This document shows, one piece after another, positions 42,912 through 47,056 of a stretch of 47,056 bases of DNA. The first letter of the stretch is position 1. The number at the start of each line of letters is the position of its first letter. Source of the DNA: a bacterium. GTDB lineage: Bacteria; Patescibacteriota; Minisyncoccia; Moranbacterales; DUUL01. Below the pieces are notes generated by a model. The model made no database searches. It was given only the letters and a program-made list of their open reading frames with translations, and was not told the DNA's origin. Location of the stretch: NCBI GenBank assembly GCA_018675685.1, contig JABGXP010000019.1, forward strand, positions 1 through 47,056, in the 5' to 3' direction. Position numbers and translations under genes: made by a program.

Positions 42912-45900
42912 TTATTTTTCAAAAGATTTTTCTTCCAAACCAGTCTCATCGTCTCTTTTAATTCTTTCGTTTTTCTTGAGATTAGTTTTTGATTCCAATA
43001 AATTTACTTCTAGTGCAAGAGCTTTGAGCTCATTAACCAAAACATGGAATGCTGCAGGAATATTCGGTGGCTTAATTGGCTCACCCTTAATGATTGACTC
43101 ATAAGCCCTGGAACGACCAAGTACATCATCGGACTTGATTGTAAGCATCTCTTGAAGTGTGTGTGCTGCACCATATCCTTCAAGCGCCCAAACTTCCATT
43201 TCTCCAAATCTCTGTCCTCCAAATTGAGCTTTACCACCAAGAGGCTGTTGTGTAATCAACGAGTATGGTCCGATAGATCTCATATGCATCTTATCTTCAA
43301 TCAAATGATTCAATTTCATAATATACATATAACCAACCATTGTTTTCTCCGTGAATGGTATTCCGGATTTCCCACTAACTAATTGAATCTTTCCATCTTC
43401 AGGAAGTCCAGCCTTTCTCAGTTCCGCCTTGATTTGATTAGCAGTTACACCATTTAGAGATGGTGAAGCTGCTTTATATCCAAGTACTTGAGCGGCCCAA
43501 CCAAGATGAGTTTCAAAAATCTGTCCAAGATTCATACGAGAAGGTACACCGAGTGGAGTCAAGATAACATCTACAGGAGTTCCGTCAGGAAGATATGGCA
43601 TGTCCTCCATCGCTGCAACTTTTGAAATTACACCTTTATTACCATGTCGACCAGCAAGTTTGTCACCCACTGAAATCTTTCTAAGCTGTGCTACTGAAAT
43701 TTGAATCTGTTGAATAACGCCAGCTTGAAGCTTGTCTCCTTGTTCTCGTGAGAAAATTTTAATATCTACGATTTTTCCACTCTTTCCATGAGGCACATAA
43801 AGTGATGTGTCTTTTACATCTCGGGATTTTTCACCGAAGATTGCTCTAAGCAATCTTTCTTCTGCAGTCAAATCTCCTTCACCTTTCAATGTAACCTTTC
43901 CGACTAAAATATCGCCAGAAGAAACCTCTGCTCCAATTCGAATGATTCCTGTTTCATCAAGATTTTTTAATCTATCTTCACCAATATTCGGAATATCTCG
44001 AGTAACAACTTCCGGTCCAAGCTTTGTATCTCTAACGTCAACTGAGAATTCTTCAATATGCACAGAAGAATATCCATCTACGTGTCGCAGTCTTTCAGAA
44101 ACAATAATAGCATCTTCGAAATTAAAACCTTCCCAAGGCATAAATGCCATCAGAACATTCTTTCCTAGTGCCAGTTCTCCATGATCGGTAGAGGCTCCAT
44201 CAGCTAGCAGGTCTCCTTTTTTAACCATTTGACCTCGCATAACTCGAGGAACTTGGTTCATACTTGTAAATGCATTTGATTTTGCAAATGTTTGCAATGG
44301 ATAACTGTGCCTTTTTGCTCTCTTGCCTTTTGCAGCCTTCTCTTTCAATACAATATGAGCACCATCAACTTCAACAATCTCGCCTTCCACTCCAGCCAAG
44401 ACAACTTGTCCTGAATCAGCAGCTGCTTTATCTTCAAGCCCAGTCCCCACAAGTGGAGCATCTGGAACAATACAAGAAACGGCTTGTCGTTGCATGTTTG
44501 AACCCATAAGTGCACGATTGGCATCATCATGTTCCAAGAAAGGGATTAATGATGTCGCGACAGAAATACATTGTTTTGCAGAAACATCAACATAATCAAC
44601 TTCCGTGGTTTCGATCTTTGTAGCTTCGGTGTGAACACGGGCCTCAACAATTTCTTCAATTAAGTTATCATATTCATCAATATCAATTCGCGCATGTGCA
44701 ATATTGACCTGTTCTTCAGCAATAGCGTTCAGAAATCTAACTTCTCCAGTAATAAATGGGAGTACCTTGATTTCTTTATCAACGGAATTCTTTAGTTTCA
44801 ATAAATCAGCCCCTTCAATCAACTTACCTTTGGCAAGTAAAACTTTTCCTGCAGAATCTTTTACGTCTTCCCTTGTGATTCTGTTCTCAGCTAGCTTATC
44901 ATCAACCTTAACAGTCTTTTGCACAATTCTATAAGGAGTTTCGAGGAAACCATAGTCGTTGACTCTTGCATAGCAAGCTAGATGACCAACTAAACCAATG
45001 TTTGGACCTTCCGGTGTTTGTACTGGACAAATTCTCCCATAATGAGAATTATGAACATCTCGAACTTCAAATCCAGCTCTTTCCCTTGTTAGTCCTCCAG
45101 GACCCATCGCAGAGAGTCTTCTTTTGTGTTCAAGCTCAGCCAAAGGGTTCACTTGATCCATGAATTGTGAAAGTTGTGATGAAGAGAAAAATTCTTTAAT
45201 TGAAGCCGCTACTGGACGAGGGTTTACTAGTTGTCCATGCACGACAGTAGTGACATCACAAGTACTCATTCGATCCTTAATATTCCTTACCATTCTTGCT
45301 AGACCAACTCGAACCTTGTTTTGAACAAGTTCACCAACGCCTCGTAAACGTCTGTTTCCAAGATGATCAATGTCATCAGGAATAGAGGAAGGGTCATTGC
45401 TAAGTCTAATAATCTCACCAATGATTTTAACTATTTCATCTTTACTCAAAATTCTATTCTCTTCTTTGTCTTCAGACTTATCCATATCCAATCGTAAGTT
45501 TAAACGATATCGTCCGACTCTTCCGAAGTCATATCTTTCGTTGCTGAAGAAAATTGAATCAACCATTTGTTTAGCATTTTCTGTTGTTGCTAAATCTCCT
45601 GGTCGCAATCTTTTGTAAATTTCTTTATAAGCCTCACCTGCTGTTGTTGCTGGATCTTTTGCAAGAGTTTCTTTTACCATCGCAACTTCACCATCATCAA
45701 TGCCTTTGAAAGCTTTTAATATATCTTTTTCTTTTTCTAATCCAAAGACTCTCAAGAGAGAAGTTACTGGAATTTTTCTCTTTCGATCAATCTTAGCCCA
45801 AATTGCTCCGTCCATATCAGTCTCCATTTCAAGCCAAGCTCCTCTGTTTGGAATTACTTTTGCACCGAAAAGTTTTCTCCCCTTGGTGTACTCCATTGTG

Positions 45901-46364
45901 AAGAATGCTCCAGGGCTTCGAATCAACTGAGAAACAACAACTCTCTCAACACCGTTGATAATAAAAGTACCTCGATCTGTCATTATTGGAAAATCAGCAA
46001 GGAATATTTCTTGCTCCCTAACTTCACCAGTCTTCTTAATTAAAAGACTCGCTTGCGCTCGAAGAGGCGCATCATATGAAATATTTTTTTCTTTTGCTGT
46101 TAATTCATCATATTTTGGTTCATCTAAATAGCAATCACTGATTGCGAGTTCCATTTCATTTCCAGTGAAATCTTCTATAGGACAGATTTCTTTCAAAATC
46201 TCAGCAAGTCCTTCATTTAGAAACCATTGGTATGATTTTATTTGTGACTCAATTAGGTTTGGCAAAGAAACCATCGGTTGTTTTTGGAAAAACTTTCTTT
46301 TTGACAAACTTGAGTGTGAACTAAACTTTGACTTCACTACGAGATCCTTTTTGACTTTTTTCAT
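42912..46364 (-). CDS. rpoB: DNA-directed RNA polymerase subunit beta (1150 aa)
   Basis: Complete beta subunit. The rifampicin pocket reads SQLSQFMDQVNPLAELEHKR then RLSAMGPGGLTRERAG; the residues equivalent to E. coli Asp516, His526 and Ser531 are the sensitive type. Also present are VQTPEGPNIGLVGHLA, GDKLAGRHGNKGV and the C-terminal clamp piece GKAQFGGQRFGEMEVWALEG. No rplJ-rplL precedes it; a separate promoter and a ~300-nt leader do. Confidence 0.99.
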   Translation of the reverse strand: MKKVKKDLVVKSKFSSHSSLSKRKFFQKQPMVSLPNLIESQIKSYQWFLNEGLAEILKEICPIEDFTGNEMELAISDCYLDEPKYDELTAKEKNISYDAPLRAQASLLIKKTGEVREQEIFLADFPIMTDRGTFIINGVERVVVSQLIRSPGAFFTMEYTKGRKLFGAKVIPNRGAWLEMETDMDGAIWAKIDRKRKIPVTSLLRVFGLEKEKDILKAFKGIDDGEVAMVKETLAKDPATTAGEAYKEIYKRLRPGDLATTENAKQMVDSIFFSNERYDFGRVGRYRLNLRLDMDKSEDKEENRILSKDEIVKIIGEIIRLSNDPSSIPDDIDHLGNRRLRGVGELVQNKVRVGLARMVRNIKDRMSTCDVTTVVHGQLVNPRPVAASIKEFFSSSQLSQFMDQVNPLAELEHKRRLSAMGPGGLTRERAGFEVRDVHNSHYGRICPVQTPEGPNIGLVGHLACYARVNDYGFLETPYRIVQKTVKVDDKLAENRITREDVKDSAGKVLLAKGKLIEGADLLKLKNSVDKEIKVLPFITGEVRFLNAIAEEQVNIAHARIDIDEYDNLIEEIVEARVHTEATKIETTEVDYVDVSAKQCISVATSLIPFLEHDDANRALMGSNMQRQAVSCIVPDAPLVGTGLEDKAAADSGQVVLAGVEGEIVEVDGAHIVLKEKAAKGKRAKRHSYPLQTFAKSNAFTSMNQVPRVMRGQMVKKGDLLADGASTDHGELALGKNVLMAFMPWEGFNFEDAIIVSERLRHVDGYSSVHIEEFSVDVRDTKLGPEVVTRDIPNIGEDRLKNLDETGIIRIGAEVSSGDILVGKVTLKGEGDLTAEERLLRAIFGEKSRDVKDTSLYVPHGKSGKIVDIKIFSREQGDKLQAGVIQQIQISVAQLRKISVGDKLAGRHGNKGVISKVAAMEDMPYLPDGTPVDVILTPLGVPSRMNLGQIFETHLGWAAQVLGYKAASPSLNGVTANQIKAELRKAGLPEDGKIQLVSGKSGIPFTEKTMVGYMYIMKLNHLIEDKMHMRSIGPYSLITQQPLGGKAQFGGQRFGEMEVWALEGYGAAHTLQEMLTIKSDDVLGRSRAYESIIKGEPIKPPNIPAAFHVLVNELKALALEVNLLESKTNLKKNERIKRDDETGLEEKSFEK

Positions 46365-46403
46365 ATTAGCGCAATTTGATTATTGATTATTTTCTTGGTA
46401 CAC

Positions 46404-46428
46404 AAAAAATAATCAGTTCTACTGATTA
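46404..46428 (-). terminator. Attenuator-like hairpin upstream of rpoB
   Basis: On the minus strand TAATCAGT-AGA-ACTGATTA (8-bp perfect stem, 46410-46428) is followed directly by six Us (46404-46409). It ends 39 bases before the rpoB ATG, so it lies inside the transcript. It is weak to moderate in stability, fitting partial termination. Confidence 0.5.
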
Positions 46429-46667
46429 ATATATAAACTTAACTATTTTTTTCGGTCATTGCTTCTCTTAGCATTGAGAAAAGAGATCAATTGTATTATA
46501 CGGGCCAATAAATGGCCTTTTGTTCCTGTCGCAAATTGTTCGGACGAATAAAACCAGACAAAAAACCTACGCTTATTTGTTTTTTGCAGTTTTATTATAC
46601 ATATATACAAGACGGTAAAAACCAAAAACATACAAATGTTTTTGCATTCAACCATCTTTGATTTAAC
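46429..46667 (-). promoter_or_regulatory. Long structured leader of rpoBC
   Basis: There is no convincing gene between the promoter and rpoB. Hairpins visible: CAAAAACAT-TTGT-ATGTTTTTG (46623-46644) near the transcript start and GGCCA-TTTAT-TGGCC (46503-46517). A TATAAT at 46495-46500 could be an internal -10, but it has no good -35. A 70-codon frame on the minus strand (46443-46655) is judged spurious. Confidence 0.45.
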
Positions 46668-46673
46668 AAGTTT

Positions 46674-46702
46674 ATTTTACACGCCAGATTCTTTCTTGTC
46701 AA
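46674..46702 (-). promoter_or_regulatory. rpoBC promoter
   Basis: On the minus strand TTGACA (46697-46702), 17-nt spacer, TAAAAT (46674-46679). One mismatch to consensus. Predicted start near 46667, giving a leader of about 300 nt to rpoB. Confidence 0.75.
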
Positions 46703-46714
46703 GCACTTTTTTTG

Positions 46715-46984
46715 CTATGATAATGAATATTCCATCATCCTTGCAACAACTTTCGCAATTCGTGCTGAAGTGTACGATTCATTATCAGACTCCACTTTAA
46801 TATTTGGATCAATATCATTAATCTTGAGCTTGTTTCCGCTCAAAAGCCCGTCGATTCTTTTTAGTAAATTTTTCGAAAGGTTTCCATCTTCTCGCCAAAT
46901 GTCCTCGCCGACAATTTTATCCTTGTGACTCAATTCCAAACGAATTTCTGCGCCTTCTATTTTTATCAACAGTTTATTCTCCAT
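46715..46984 (-). CDS. Stand-alone TsaB-like N-lobe, degenerate (89 aa)
   Basis: The ATG at 46984 is preferred. The protein reads like the first ~90 residues of TsaB (about 220 residues in most bacteria): strand-turn-strand KLLIKIEGAEIRLELSHKDK, LSKNLLKRIDGLLSGNKLKI, and NESYTSARIAKVVARMMEYS where TsaB has GPGSFTGLRIG and an amphipathic helix. The nucleotide-binding DTS motif is absent (IEGAE) and the C-lobe is missing, with a normal stop. TsaB partners TsaD in making t6A in tRNA; this copy could be a structural partner or a relic. The similarity is modest. Confidence 0.55.
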   Translation of the reverse strand: MENKLLIKIEGAEIRLELSHKDKIVGEDIWREDGNLSKNLLKRIDGLLSGNKLKINDIDPNIKVESDNESYTSARIAKVVARMMEYSLS

Positions 46985-47056
46985 TTCATTCTTTCTAATC
47001 TTATATTTCCATTCTACCACAATCTTTGAATAATTTCCCTAGCGTCTGTCGACATG

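Noticed and set aside
46443-46655. 70-codon minus-strand open frame in the rpoB leader
   Set aside because: No ribosome binding site, no recognisable composition, and it overlaps the hairpins of the leader; more likely untranslated.
1-47056. UGA recoded as glycine, as in some CPR lineages
   Set aside because: TGA ends several full-length genes at the expected place (for example at 10195-10197), and conserved proteins contain no in-frame TGA.
1-47056. CRISPR arrays, insertion sequences, rRNA or tmRNA
   Set aside because: No regularly spaced repeats, no transposase genes and no conserved rRNA or tmRNA segments were seen on reading both strands.

Overview
The window looks like a chromosomal segment of a Candidate Phyla Radiation (Patescibacteria) bacterium, most likely of the Parcubacteria group. 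The evidence is: AT-rich DNA; single-copy core genes in CPR-like contexts (rpmH-rnpA-yidC-jag without an adjacent dnaA, rpoBC without rplJ-rplL upstream); a Jag protein lacking its N-terminal domain; a short YidC; and an envelope gene repertoire typical of these genomes. TGA is used as an ordinary stop, so the genetic code is standard. The lineage is an inference; no 16S rRNA is present.

Layout. (1) 1-1527: the 3' part of a large serine recombinase runs into the 3' half of a tRNA-Asp gene on the other strand, which marks the edge of an integrated element extending left of the window. (2) 1616-10197: a surface polysaccharide locus with three GT4 glycosyltransferases, a GINT1-like beta-propeller protein, an unknown one-pass membrane protein and two O-antigen ligase/polymerase-like proteins. 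(3) 10214-11272: a FemAB/CelD-type acyltransferase. (4) 11380-15383: an insulated, visibly G+C-richer island of three secreted or anchored proteins, with near-consensus promoters, strong AAGGAG ribosome binding sites, structured leaders and perfect hairpin terminators. (5) 15373-18677: two chain-length-determinant (Wzz) type proteins, one with a very long charged tail. (6) 18826-25634: an envelope quality-control stretch with a HAD phosphatase, a catalytically dead HtrA paralogue, a polytopic membrane protein, an intact HtrA protease, a small ferredoxin, a PrsA/SurA-like prolyl isomerase and a second HAD protein.

(7) 25679-30308: a MacAB-type export system with one adaptor, one ATPase and two separate permeases. 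(8) 30353-32490: glyA-folD, one-carbon metabolism. (9) 32664-33234: an FtsB/DivIC-like protein and a 38-residue membrane protein. (10) 33438-39137, on the plus strand: rpmH, rnpA, yidC, jag, a Wzx-type flippase, a GT2 glycosyltransferase, an AI-2E family transporter and a GNAT acetyltransferase. (11) 39153-46702: a bidirectional terminator, then rpoC and rpoB on the minus strand, with a long leader holding an attenuator-like hairpin. (12) 46715-46984: a stand-alone, degenerate TsaB-like N-lobe.

The genes together describe a small cell investing heavily in its surface: glycan assembly (glycosyltransferases, flippase, polymerases, Wzz), protein insertion (YidC), folding and proteolysis outside the membrane (PrsA-like, HtrA), export (MacAB) and three probably well-expressed secreted proteins of unknown function. 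The last group is the best candidate for an undescribed system.
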